A DNA stretch of 64,000 nucleotides from Actinomycetota bacterium (GCA_018268675.1 JAFDWB010000092.1:186001-250000); one strand, 5' to 3'. Positions 41,222 through 49,122 are shown, counted from the first letter of the stretch. The notes: generated from the letters alone by a model not told the origin. Program-made: numbers and translations.

Positions 41222-41817
41222 GCCGTCTCGCCCCCGCTCGACTTGGCGCCGAAGAGGCGTTTGATCCGCCCCCAGAGGACCGAGAAGAGGAGCCGGGTGC
41301 CGTTGATCGGCTTCGGCTCTCCCCGCGGCGCCGCCGGGGGGTCCCCGTCGGCACTGGTGCCCGCTCTCGCGGCCCCGTCGAACCGGCCCGCCAGGCAGCT
41401 CGCCATGTCGCCGACGATCCGGTCGGCCACTTCGTCGATGACGCCCTTCGCCATCTGCGCCGCGCGGCCGCTGAGGTCGACCTCGGTGACCGTGGCGACC
41501 ATCGAGCCCGCACCGCCCTCGCTGACCGTCATCGTCATCTGGGCGCGCGCGTTGCCCTGGCCGCGCTGCTCGCGCAGGTTGGCGTCGAGGACGGCGCGGC
41601 GACTCGCCTCGTCGGCCTCGGCGATCGTCACCTTGCCGCCGTAGGTCATCCGCATCGGCCCCAGTTTGACCGCGATCTTGGCGGGGTGGGCGCCGTCCTC
41701 GCCGGCCGGCCCGATCTCCCCGCCCGGGACGCAGGCGCCGACTTGCTCGAGGTCGATCAACAGCTTGTAGGCCTCGGCGGGCGGGGCCGGGATCTCGAAT
41801 CCCTTCTCGATCCTCAC
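41218..41817 (-). CDS. SRPBCC family protein (CoxG-like)
   Basis: A 199-residue protein with a START/SRPBCC domain (about 1-150) and a low-complexity linker followed by a C-terminal amphipathic helix (LLFSVLWGRIKRLFG). IPAPPAEAYKLLIDLEQVGACVPG is the CoxG signature, then VKLGPMRMTYGGKVTIAEAD and GVIDEVADRIVGDMASCL. CoxG anchors CO dehydrogenase-like enzymes to the membrane or aids their maturation, which suits its coupling to the FAD subunit. Start taken as GTG 41817; longer in-frame TTG starts are possible. It is divergent from the SDR operon. Confidence 0.87.
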   Translation of the reverse strand: MRIEKGFEIPAPPAEAYKLLIDLEQVGACVPGGEIGPAGEDGAHPAKIAVKLGPMRMTYGGKVTIAEADEASRRAVLDANLREQRGQGNARAQMTMTVSEGGAGSMVATVTEVDLSGRAAQMAKGVIDEVADRIVGDMASCLAGRFDGAARAGTSADGDPPAAPRGEPKPINGTRLLFSVLWGRIKRLFGAKSSGGETA

Positions 41818-41868
41818 GGCAGCGCTTTCGGGCCTGTTGGTGGCATCTCCCGCTCCATATTCAAGGTT

Positions 41869-41902
41869 TACTGTTGACAATCGGCAGCTTACACAATAGA
41901 AA
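41869..41902 (+). promoter_or_regulatory. Promoter/operator shared with 26969-27002
   Basis: TACTGTTGACAATCGGCA at 41869-41886 is identical to 26969-26986. TTGACA (41874-41879), 17 bp, then TAGAAA (41897-41902) gives a promoter pointing to the SDR operon. It lies between that operon and the divergent CoxG-FAD subunit genes, as its twin lies between the BMP and aminotransferase operons. Confidence 0.65.
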
Positions 41903-41970
41903 CGCTGCTGCGCGACCGGGAATTCCGGCGCCGCGCCCACACACCGCTGAACCAGAGGAGAGAGGTGGAG

Positions 41971-42705
41971 ATGAAGCTCGAGGATCGCGTCGCGATCGTC
42001 ACCGGCGGCGCCCAGGGGATCGGCCGCGCGATCGCCAAGAAGCTCGACGCCGAGGGAGCGACGGTCGCGATCGCCGACCTGAACCTCGCCGGGGCGCAGG
42101 AGGCCGCCGCCGGCCTGGAGCGCGGGATGGCGATCGAGGCCGACGTCTCCGACCCCGATGCGGTGACGGCGATGGTGGCCGCGGTGCTGGACGCGCACGG
42201 GAAGGTGGACGTCCTCGTCAACGATGCCGCGATCGTGCCGTTCGTCCCCTGGCCCGACGTCGACCTCGCACACTGGCGCAAGCTGATCGACACCAACCTC
42301 ACCGGCGTCTACCTCTGCACCCGCGCGGTCTGGGGCCCGATGAAGGAGGCCGGCTACGGGCGGATCGTCAACATCGCCTCCAACACCTTCCTCGCCGGGA
42401 CGCCGAACATGGCCGCCTACGTCGCCGCCAAGGGAGGGGTGATCGGCTTCACCCGCGCGCTGGCGACCGAGATCGGCGCCGACGGGATCACCGTCAACGC
42501 CGTCGCCCCGGGGTTGACCGCGAGCGAGGGCGTGCTCGCCGGCCCGCACAAGGAAGCCTTCGACTTCGTCCAGAGTCTGCAGGCGATCCCGCGCCGCGGC
42601 GAGCCCGACGACATCGCGCCGACCGTCGCCTTCCTCTGCTCGGAGGAAGCGGCCTGGGTGACCGGGCAGCTGATCGCCGTGGACGGCGGCCACACGCGCA
42701 ACTGA
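41971..42705 (+). CDS. SDR family oxidoreductase
   Basis: A 244-residue short-chain dehydrogenase. TGGAQGIGRAIA, VNDAAIV (instead of NNAG), NIASNTF, YVAAKGGVIGFTRAL and AVDGGH at the end are the family motifs. AGAGGAGAGAGG precedes both ATG 41971 and GTG 41965; I chose the ATG for spacing. It is the first gene of a tightly coupled rightward operon (SDR, VOC, amidase, alcohol dehydrogenase) under the shared promoter. Confidence 0.92.
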   Translation: MKLEDRVAIVTGGAQGIGRAIAKKLDAEGATVAIADLNLAGAQEAAAGLERGMAIEADVSDPDAVTAMVAAVLDAHGKVDVLVNDAAIVPFVPWPDVDLAHWRKLIDTNLTGVYLCTRAVWGPMKEAGYGRIVNIASNTFLAGTPNMAAYVAAKGGVIGFTRALATEIGADGITVNAVAPGLTASEGVLAGPHKEAFDFVQSLQAIPRRGEPDDIAPTVAFLCSEEAAWVTGQLIAVDGGHTRN

Positions 42706-43109
42706 TGGCGGCGATCGGGGCGACTCGCTGCGGCGTGATCCTCGCCGTCGCCGACGTCGCGGTGGCGAGCGCCTGGTATCGCGACCACCTCGGGTTCGAG
42801 GTCGAGACGACCTTCGAGGACCCCGACTACGCGATCCTCACCCTGGCCGGCACGCGGCTCTCGCTGGCCGAGCAGGGCCACCCGGCGGAGGACCGGCCGG
42901 GAGTCGAACTGGAGGCCCCGGCGGACCCCTCGCGGCTGCAGGCGAACCTCGTGATCGAGGTCGAGGATTGTCGCGGCGCCCACGCCGACCTCCTCGCCGA
43001 GGGCGTCCGCTTCCTCGCCGAGCCCTGCTCGCCGCCGTGGGGCGGAGCCCGTGTCTTCGCGGTCGACCCGGACGGGTACCTGGTCGAGCTCGAGGAGCCG
43101 GCGACGTGA
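42705..43109 (+). CDS. VOC family protein (glyoxalase/dioxygenase fold)
   Basis: A 134-residue vicinal-oxygen-chelate protein made of two beta-alpha-beta modules. ILAVADVAVASAWYRDHLGFEVE opens the first; ARVFAVDPDGYLVELEEP closes the second with the terminal Glu metal ligand. The usual first-strand ligand is Cys or Ala here rather than His or Glu, so metal binding may be partial. The ATG overlaps the SDR stop (TGATG) and its stop overlaps the amidase GTG. Confidence 0.85.
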   Translation: MAAIGATRCGVILAVADVAVASAWYRDHLGFEVETTFEDPDYAILTLAGTRLSLAEQGHPAEDRPGVELEAPADPSRLQANLVIEVEDCRGAHADLLAEGVRFLAEPCSPPWGGARVFAVDPDGYLVELEEPAT

Positions 43110-44560
43110 GCGCCGCGGCGGTGGCCGGGGAGGAGCTCTGCTGGACGCCGGCGACCGAGCTGGCGCCGCTGGTGCGGGCGCGGGAGGTCTCCCCGAGCGA
43201 GATCGCCGAGGCCTCGATCGCCCGGATCGAGCGCGTCAACCCGGCGCTGAACGCGATCATCGAGTACGACCCCGGAGCGATCCGGGCGCGCGCCCGCGCG
43301 CTCACCGAGCGGCTCGGCAGGGGGGAGGAGCTCGGGCCGCTGGCGGGCGTCCCCTTCACCCTGAAGGAGGCATGCCGCGTCGAGGGCACGGCGGAGACAG
43401 GCGGAATGGTGCCGCTGAAAGCGAACGTCTCGACCGAGACCGAGGTCTTCGCGCGGCGGATGTTCGACGCCGGGGGCCTCTTCCTGGGCAAGACGAACAT
43501 GACCGAAGCGGGGTACTCGGGCGCCTCCAACAACCACGTCTACGGGGCGACCCACAACGCCTGGAAGCACGGGGTGAGCGCGGGCGGATCGAGCTCCGGC
43601 GCCGCGGCCGGGGTGGCGGCGGGGCTGGGGCAGCTCGCCGAGGGCTCCGACGGCGCGGGCTCGGTGCGCATTCCGGCGGCGCTGAACGGCGTCGTCGGCC
43701 TCAAACCGGGGGTCGGGCGCATCCCACACACGATCGTCCCGACCCGCCACGAAACCTTTCTCGGCTACGGGACGATCGCCCGCACGGTCGCCGACGCGGC
43801 GCTGATGCTCGGCGTCCTCGCCCACCCCGACGCCTCCGACCCGCTCTCGCTGCCCGACGACGGCACCGACTTCCCGGCCGCCGCGGGGGAGGAGCTCGGG
43901 GTGCTGCGGGTGGCCTGGTCGCCGAACCTTGGCTTCGAGGCGGAGGTGGACCCCGAGATCGCGGCGATCTGCGAGCGGGCGGCGCTGGCGTTCGCCGAGC
44001 TCGGCTGCGAGGTGGTCGAGGCCGACCCGGGCTGGGACAACCCCGAAGAGGCGATGTGGGAGGGAATCTGGAAGCCCGCCTACGCGACGATGGTCGACCT
44101 CTTCGACTGGGACGCGTTGGCCGGGCAGGTCGACGAGCAACTCGTCCAGATCGTCCGCGAAGGCGCCGCCGCGCGGGCGCTCGACGTCGCCCTGGCCGGG
44201 GAAGCGCGGGGGCGGATGTGGGACCGTTTCGCCGCCTTCATGGGCGAGTACGACCTGCTGCTGAGCCCGACCCTGTCGCGCGGGGCCTTCCCGGCGGACG
44301 CCTACTGCCCGCCGGCGCTGGACGGCGAACCGTTGCGGCGCCAGGCGCTCGGCTGGCTGCTCACCTACCCGACCAACATGCTGGGGACGCCGGCGATCTC
44401 GGTCCCCGCCGGCTTCGAATCGCAGGGCGTCCCGGTCGGTCTGCAGATCGCCGGCGGCCTGCACTCGGAGGCGCTCGTGATCCGGGCGGCGGCCGCCTTC
44501 GAAGCGGCGCGCCCCTGGACCGACCGCCGCCCCCCTGACGAGAGAGAGGTGGCTGGATGA
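43106..44560 (+). CDS. Amidase (amidase signature family)
   Basis: A 484-residue amidase, hydrolysing an amide to acid and ammonia. The Ser-Ser-Lys catalytic set is visible: K87 in PFTLKEAC, the cis-Ser in GGSSSGAAAGVAAG (about 160-173) and the nucleophile S186 in SDGAGSVRIPAA. The length is normal. GTG overlaps the VOC gene stop, and the next gene's ATG overlaps its own stop. In nicotinate-type pathways an amidase of different fold releases ammonia after ring cleavage; this enzyme could serve such a step, by inference. Confidence 0.92.
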   Translation: MSAAAVAGEELCWTPATELAPLVRAREVSPSEIAEASIARIERVNPALNAIIEYDPGAIRARARALTERLGRGEELGPLAGVPFTLKEACRVEGTAETGGMVPLKANVSTETEVFARRMFDAGGLFLGKTNMTEAGYSGASNNHVYGATHNAWKHGVSAGGSSSGAAAGVAAGLGQLAEGSDGAGSVRIPAALNGVVGLKPGVGRIPHTIVPTRHETFLGYGTIARTVADAALMLGVLAHPDASDPLSLPDDGTDFPAAAGEELGVLRVAWSPNLGFEAEVDPEIAAICERAALAFAELGCEVVEADPGWDNPEEAMWEGIWKPAYATMVDLFDWDALAGQVDEQLVQIVREGAAARALDVALAGEARGRMWDRFAAFMGEYDLLLSPTLSRGAFPADAYCPPALDGEPLRRQALGWLLTYPTNMLGTPAISVPAGFESQGVPVGLQIAGGLHSEALVIRAAAAFEAARPWTDRRPPDEREVAG

Positions 44561-45600
44561 AGGCGCTGCGGATCAACGGGCCGGAGCGGTTAGAGCTGGA
44601 TGCGAACGCGCCCGAGCCGCGGATCGAGCACCCGGGCGACGCGATCGTCGAGATCACCCGGACGGCGATCTGCGGCGCCGACCTCTTCCCCTATCACGGG
44701 CTGACGCCCGGCTTCGAGGCGGGGACGATCCCCGGCCACGAGTGGGTCGGGGTGGTGCGCGAGGTGGGTCCCGAGGTGCGCGGGATCGTGGTCGGGGACC
44801 GGGTCGTCAACACCAGCATGATCTCCGACGGGACCTGCGAGCAGTGCCGGGCCGGGCGGCCGATGCAGTGCTCCCACCGCGCCCTCTTCGGCTACAGCGG
44901 GGTGTACGAGCGGCTCGAGGGCGGCCAGGCCGAGCTGGTGCGGGCGCCGCTCGCGGTGCGCTCGCTGTGGCCGATCCCCGAGGCGGTCGACGACGACGAC
45001 GCGGTCTTCGTCGCCGACATGCTGCCGACCGGCCTCTCCGCGGTGCGCCGCGCCGGGGTCGGGATCGGCGACACCGTGGTCGTGCTCGGCTGCGGCACGG
45101 TCGGCCTGATGGCGACGATGGTCGCGGTGCCGATCGCGCGCCGGGTGATCGCCGTCGACGGGATCGAGGCGCGCCGCCAGGCCGCCGCGGCGCTCGGGGC
45201 CGAGCCGGTCTCCCCGGAGGAGGCCGCCGACGCGGTCGCCGCCGCCACCGGCGGGCTCGGCGCCGACGCGGTGATCGAGGCGGCGGGGGCGAAGGCGGCC
45301 CTCGATGCGGCCTTCGGTCTGGTCCGCGGCCGCGGCACGATCTGCGTCGTCGGCGCCCACTTCGAGCCCGACTACCCGCTCGAAGCGGGCCGGATGTTCG
45401 AGGCCGAGCTGACCCTCCGCTTCGCGATGGGCGATCCGTTCAACGATCGTGAGGCCCTCCTGGCGATGATCGCCGACGAACGCCTCCGCCCCTCCCAGCT
45501 GATCAGCGACCGCTTCCCCCTCGAGGAGGGCCCCGCGGCCTACGCGAAGTTCGACCGCCGCGAGGCGACCAAGGTCGTCCTGACCAACGACGCCGCCTGA
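44557..45600 (+). CDS. Zinc-dependent alcohol dehydrogenase (MDR family)
   Basis: A 347-residue medium-chain dehydrogenase. AICGADLFPYHG supplies the catalytic zinc Cys, PGHEWVGVVREVG the His-Glu pair, and VVLGCGTVGLMATMVA the NAD-binding motif. The structural zinc loop has three Cys only (TCEQCRAGRPMQC), one fewer than usual. It is the last gene of the operon and overlaps the amidase by 4 nt. An aldehyde or ketone intermediate is the likely substrate. Confidence 0.9.
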   Translation: MKALRINGPERLELDANAPEPRIEHPGDAIVEITRTAICGADLFPYHGLTPGFEAGTIPGHEWVGVVREVGPEVRGIVVGDRVVNTSMISDGTCEQCRAGRPMQCSHRALFGYSGVYERLEGGQAELVRAPLAVRSLWPIPEAVDDDDAVFVADMLPTGLSAVRRAGVGIGDTVVVLGCGTVGLMATMVAVPIARRVIAVDGIEARRQAAAALGAEPVSPEEAADAVAAATGGLGADAVIEAAGAKAALDAAFGLVRGRGTICVVGAHFEPDYPLEAGRMFEAELTLRFAMGDPFNDREALLAMIADERLRPSQLISDRFPLEEGPAAYAKFDRREATKVVLTNDAA

Positions 45601-45650
45601 ATGGTCCCGCTGCCGCGCCTCGGCCCGCGCCGGGGCAGAGGCGCCCGGCC

Positions 45651-45696
45651 TTCCGTGGTCCTTTTCCTCGGATGGCGAGCAGAAGGAACCACGGAA
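45651..45696. terminator. Hairpin downstream of the alcohol dehydrogenase gene
   Basis: TTCCGTGGT (45651-45659) pairs with ACCACGGAA (45688-45696); after a one-base bulge, CCTT pairs with AAGG. It lies in the 184-nt gap between convergent genes and probably ends both operons. The preceding CCCGGCCTTCCG resembles the flank of the hairpin at 22800. The rest of this gap shows nothing else. Confidence 0.5.
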
Positions 45697-45784
45697 CTGG
45701 ACGGGGGCGTCCCGCCGGCCCCGGAGCAGACGCCCGGTGTGCCGCTACCCGGGGCGAGCCGACGAGCCGGAGCCTGAGGGGCGA

Positions 45785-46354
45785 TCAGTCGGTCCTGGCC
45801 GGGGAGCCCGCGTCCTCCCGCATCAGCAGCAGGTCCACCTCCAGCCGGACCTCCCAGCCGAGCGCGTCGCCGCCGCCGGGCAGCTCGGCCTGCCAGTCGA
45901 ACCCGAACTCGCGGCGATCGATCGTCGCCTGGAGGTCGAGCCCGGCGACCTCGCCGAATGCTGCCTGGCGGGGCGGCGAGTAGTGGCCCGCGGCCGCGAC
46001 CGGGCGGGCGATGCCCTTGATCGTCAGCTCGCCGTCGACCTCGAGCCGGCCGCCGTCCAGGAGCCGCACGTCGGTGGAGCGGAAGATGACCTCGGGGTGG
46101 CGCTCGGCGTCGAAGAACTCGGGCCCGAGCAGGTGCCGGCGAAGCTCGGCGGGCGCGACCACGGACATCGAGTCGACCTTCGCCGCCCCCTCGAGCGCGA
46201 GCCCGCCGTCCGCGGGGCGCAGGGCCGCCGTGACCTCCGGCAGCCGACCGCGAAACCAGAAGCTCTCCGAGTGGCGGACTGCGAAGCCGAAGCTCGAGGC
46301 CATCGACTGGGCGCGGTAGACGGCGGCGAACGGCTGGGCCGTGACATCTGACAT
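45785..46354 (-). CDS. YceI family protein
   Basis: A 189-residue lipocalin-like YceI protein that binds long isoprenoid or lipid molecules in its barrel. ARVYRAQ-like start, FGFAVRHSESFWFRGRLPEV, DSMSVVAPAELRRHLLGPEFFDAERHPEVIFRSTDV and ELTIKGIARPV are family hallmarks. There is no signal peptide, unlike E. coli YceI, so it is probably cytoplasmic. It lies 23 nt after the sigma/anti-sigma fusion gene on the same strand and may belong to its regulon. Confidence 0.9.
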   Translation of the reverse strand: MSDVTAQPFAAVYRAQSMASSFGFAVRHSESFWFRGRLPEVTAALRPADGGLALEGAAKVDSMSVVAPAELRRHLLGPEFFDAERHPEVIFRSTDVRLLDGGRLEVDGELTIKGIARPVAAAGHYSPPRQAAFGEVAGLDLQATIDRREFGFDWQAELPGGGDALGWEVRLEVDLLLMREDAGSPARTD

Positions 46355-46377
46355 TGGGTCCTCCTCGTGTTCGGTCT

Positions 46378-47898
46378 CTACCTACCTGACCGTCCGGGAG
46401 GTTCCGGTGTGACGACCGGCGCCGAGGTTTCCGGGGGCTGGACGGGGACCGAGGCGGGTTCGGGTGCCGCGGGGGGAGTTTGGCTCGACGTCGTCTCGGG
46501 CCGCGCCGTCGCTTCCGGGTGTGGCGCCTGGGCCGGGCGTGCCGGCGGTTCGGGGCGCGGGGGCCGTGCGGGCCGGGGTGGATGTGAGGGATGTGAGGGG
46601 TGCGGGTGTCCTGGATGGGCGGAGGACGCCCGGCCCCGGGCGTGTTCGGGATGGGTCGGATGCGTCGGGTGAGCTCGCTGGGTCGCCGGGGCCTCGGCGG
46701 CGGCGCTCGCGCGGGTCGCGCCTGGCGATTCGGTCGGCGCGCCGTGGGCGACTGCGGTCGCATTCTTGGCCGCGACATGGGCGCCCGCGAGCAGTGCCGC
46801 CTCGCGGGCGCCCGTCCCCTTTGCATCGGTATCCCTGGCACGCTTTTCGAGTCTCTGGGCCTTGCCGGCCTGCGGGGCGGCGCTCGCGCCCGATCCGCCG
46901 TCCGCCGGCGTCCTTCGCGCGGCCGGATCGGCGACCGTCGCGGCCCCGGTCGCGACGGTCGCCTGGCCCCGCGCCGCGCCCGCCGACGGCCCGCCGCCCT
47001 GGAACAACTGTGCGTGGTCGACCGCGACGGCACTCACCGCGACCACGGCGACGATCCCCGCCGCCGACTTCAGGATCGCGCCCGTCGTCGCCGCCTTCAC
47101 CGCCGCCCCGCCGGCGAGGCCGGCCGCGCCGGTCGAGGCGCCGCCGCCCGCCGCGCCCGCCGCGCCGGAGCCGCCGACCGCACCCTTCACGATCGCCGCC
47201 GCGGCCAGCGCGGGCAGGGGCGAGATCGAGGCGAGGGTGCGGCTCCGGGTGCGGATCGCCTCGGCGAAGTGGCGGCATTCGGGGCAGTCGCGGAGGTGGG
47301 CGCGGATGTCGCGCCGGCGCCCTGCCCGCCCGTCCTGCTCGGAGAGGAGCGCGGTGACGGCGTCGCACTCCATCTCACGACCTGCCTTCATCTGCTGCAG
47401 ACCGCGCCGCGCCTCGTAGAGGACCTGCCGCGCCGCCTGGGGCGTGGTGTCGAGGGCCGTTGCGATCGCCGCGAAGTCGAGCCCGGCGAGCTCGCGCATC
47501 ACCAGCGCCCCGCGCTGGCGCTCCGGCAGTCGGCCGATGTCGGCGAGCAGTTCGCGGAGCCGCGCGCGGTCCCCGGCGGTCTGCTCGAGGCCCGCGCCGG
47601 GCGCCGGCAGCCCGTCCTCCAACGGCTCCAGCGGCCGCTGCCGCCGGCGCAGCTCGACCGACTCGTTGTGGGCGACCCGGTAGAGCCACGGCCTCAGCTC
47701 GATCTCGCGCCGCTCGCCGGGCAGCGCGGCGAGCGCCTTGACCATCGTGTTCTGCAGCGCGTCCTGGGCGTCCTGGCGGTCGCCGAGGATCGCGACGCAA
47801 TAGCGATAGAGGTCCTGCTCGTAGTGCCGGAAGATCGACGCGAAGGCATCGGGATCGCCGCGCGCCGCCCGCCGGGCGAGCCGCCGTTCATTCCACAC
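46378..47898 (-). CDS. ECF sigma factor fused to an anti-sigma zinc-finger, membrane helix and Pro/His-rich tail
   Basis: A 506-residue fusion. Residues 1-175 are an ECF sigma factor: region 2 has DAFASIFRHYEQDLYRYC and DAQDALQNTMVKAL, region 4 has LPERQRGALVMRELAGLDFAAIATAL. Residues 176-215 are an anti-sigma zinc domain (C178, H201, C205, C208 in HLRDCPEC). A membrane helix (about 276-293) leads to an outside tail of about 210 residues rich in Ala, Pro and His, including HPTHPTHPEH and HPSHPSHPPRP. The sigma would be held at the membrane until a signal reaches the tail. It is preceded on the same strand by the secreted Cys-repeat protein. Confidence 0.9.
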   Translation of the reverse strand: MWNERRLARRAARGDPDAFASIFRHYEQDLYRYCVAILGDRQDAQDALQNTMVKALAALPGERREIELRPWLYRVAHNESVELRRRQRPLEPLEDGLPAPGAGLEQTAGDRARLRELLADIGRLPERQRGALVMRELAGLDFAAIATALDTTPQAARQVLYEARRGLQQMKAGREMECDAVTALLSEQDGRAGRRRDIRAHLRDCPECRHFAEAIRTRSRTLASISPLPALAAAAIVKGAVGGSGAAGAAGGGASTGAAGLAGGAAVKAATTGAILKSAAGIVAVVAVSAVAVDHAQLFQGGGPSAGAARGQATVATGAATVADPAARRTPADGGSGASAAPQAGKAQRLEKRARDTDAKGTGAREAALLAGAHVAAKNATAVAHGAPTESPGATRASAAAEAPATQRAHPTHPTHPEHARGRASSAHPGHPHPSHPSHPPRPARPPRPEPPARPAQAPHPEATARPETTSSQTPPAAPEPASVPVQPPETSAPVVTPEPPGRSGR

Positions 47899-47910
47899 CC
47901 TCTCTTTCTA

Positions 47911-47940
47911 CCCCCTGGACCGCGGTTTCGATCCAGGGGG
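47911..47940. terminator. Hairpin between the Cys-repeat and sigma-fusion genes
   Basis: CCCCCTGGA (47911-47919) pairs with TCCAGGGGG (47932-47940), loop 12 nt. It lies 14 nt after the stop of the upstream (minus-strand) gene and before the next start. There is no T run, so it may only reduce read-through. Confidence 0.5.
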
Positions 47941-47954
47941 CGGCCGGTCGGGGC

Positions 47955-48347
47955 TCAGCTTGCTTCCGCTTGTTCCTTCTGCAGGCGCGCCGCGTTGACG
48001 ATGCAGCGCGAGTACGGGGTGCCCTTCTTGCCCGCTTCGTGCGTCTTCGGTTCGCTCTTGCACGCGGCCTTCGGCGTCGCGCCGTTCGCGGCCTTCGCCA
48101 TCGAAGTCACGCAGCGGCTGAACGCGGTGCCCTTTTCGCCCTTCACGTGCTGCTTCGACGCGCCGCGGCAGTAGACCCCGTAGGCCTTCGCCTTCGCCGG
48201 CAGCGGGGCCTTCGGGCCGGGCGTGGTCGGATGCGTCGGATGCGTGTGTTCCGGCGCATATTCAGGCCCGTTCGCGAGCGCCACAGCCGGGGCCATGAGC
48301 AGCGCCAAGGCCCCGAGAACCGCGGCGGTCTTCATCTTCAGGTCCAT
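47955..48347 (-). CDS. Small secreted protein with duplicated cysteine motif
   Basis: A 130-residue exported protein. The signal peptide (about 1-26, ends VALANG) is followed by a His/Pro/Thr segment (EHTHPTHPTTPG) and two copies of a motif with two Cys 19 apart: C60 to C79 and C96 to C115, each ending KGTxxSRC. The copies are offset by 36 residues. Disulphides or metal binding are possible. The function is unknown. The ATG at 48347 has AGGGAGAG upstream. It is upstream of the sigma/anti-sigma fusion, whose tail contains the same HPTHPT sequence. Confidence 0.8.
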   Translation of the reverse strand: MDLKMKTAAVLGALALLMAPAVALANGPEYAPEHTHPTHPTTPGPKAPLPAKAKAYGVYCRGASKQHVKGEKGTAFSRCVTSMAKAANGATPKAACKSEPKTHEAGKKGTPYSRCIVNAARLQKEQAEAS

Positions 48348-48594
48348 CGTCTCTCCCTCGTGCGGCCCCCGAGCGGGACCGGTCGTGTGGTCTCGATATA
48401 CCAACGCGTGGGGCGGCCGAATGTCAGGGACGAACGTGCCTACAATGATGAGGATTCTTTGACCATCCTCTCGGTTCACCAACTATTGAGATCGCGGTCG
48501 AGGGGGTTGCATCAGGGCCGAGATGTCCTATCTCAAGGGTCAGCGGACAGCGGCCGCTTGGTTGGCCGAGACCTCGACGGACGGAGGTGAGCGG

Positions 48595-49122
48595 ATGATG
48601 ATGACGATGCTGTTGGAGCCCTTCGGCTCGCTCCTCGAGACCCCACGCCCGCGGCAGTCGCGCGCCGTCGGCGCCCGCGACTTCTTCCCTGCCGCGGATC
48701 TCGTCAGGAGCGAGGACGAGGTGACCCTGGTGATGGACGTGCCGGGGCTGAGGAGCGATGACCTCGAGATCGAGCTGAGCGACGGGATGCTCTGGATCCG
48801 GGGCGAGCGGCTCTACCCGTACACCCAGGAGCAGGCCGGTCGCAGCGTCCATCGCCTCGAACGCGGCTACGGCCGCTTCGAGCGGGTGCTGCAGGTGCCG
48901 AGGGATGTCGATCCGGGAGCGCTGACCGCAGCGATCGAGGACGGCGTCTTGACCCTGCGGATCCCAGTGCCGGAGACGCGGAAGCCGCGCCGGATCGAGA
49001 TCGGCGGGGGCGGGACGCAGCGGGTGATCGACGCCGAATGGTCGACCGACGGCGCTGATCAGGTCTCCGAGGAAGGCGAGAAGGACAGCGGCGCGCGGGA
49101 ACTCGCCGGCGCTGGCGGCTGA
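48595..49122 (+). CDS. Hsp20/alpha-crystallin family small heat-shock protein
   Basis: A 175-residue ATP-independent chaperone. The N-terminal arm ends near FFPAADLVRSEDE. The alpha-crystallin domain follows with VTLVMDVPGLRSDDLEIELSDGMLWIRGER, then YGRFERVLQVPRDVDPGALTAAIEDGVLTLRIPVPE, and an IPV anchor with a Glu/Gly-rich tail. GGAGGTGA lies just upstream; starts at 48595 and 48598 are both possible. Half sites TTGAGAT (48486) and ATCTCAA (48531) lie in the 247-nt upstream gap but are too far apart for a standard HspR site. Confidence 0.93.
   Translation: MMMTMLLEPFGSLLETPRPRQSRAVGARDFFPAADLVRSEDEVTLVMDVPGLRSDDLEIELSDGMLWIRGERLYPYTQEQAGRSVHRLERGYGRFERVLQVPRDVDPGALTAAIEDGVLTLRIPVPETRKPRRIEIGGGGTQRVIDAEWSTDGADQVSEEGEKDSGARELAGAGG

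Noticed and set aside
48486-48537. TTGAGAT and ATCTCAA as an HspR (HAIR) site upstream of hsp20
   Set aside because: The half sites are 38 bp apart; the known element has a 7-bp spacer. No CIRCE element was found at either hsp20 gene.
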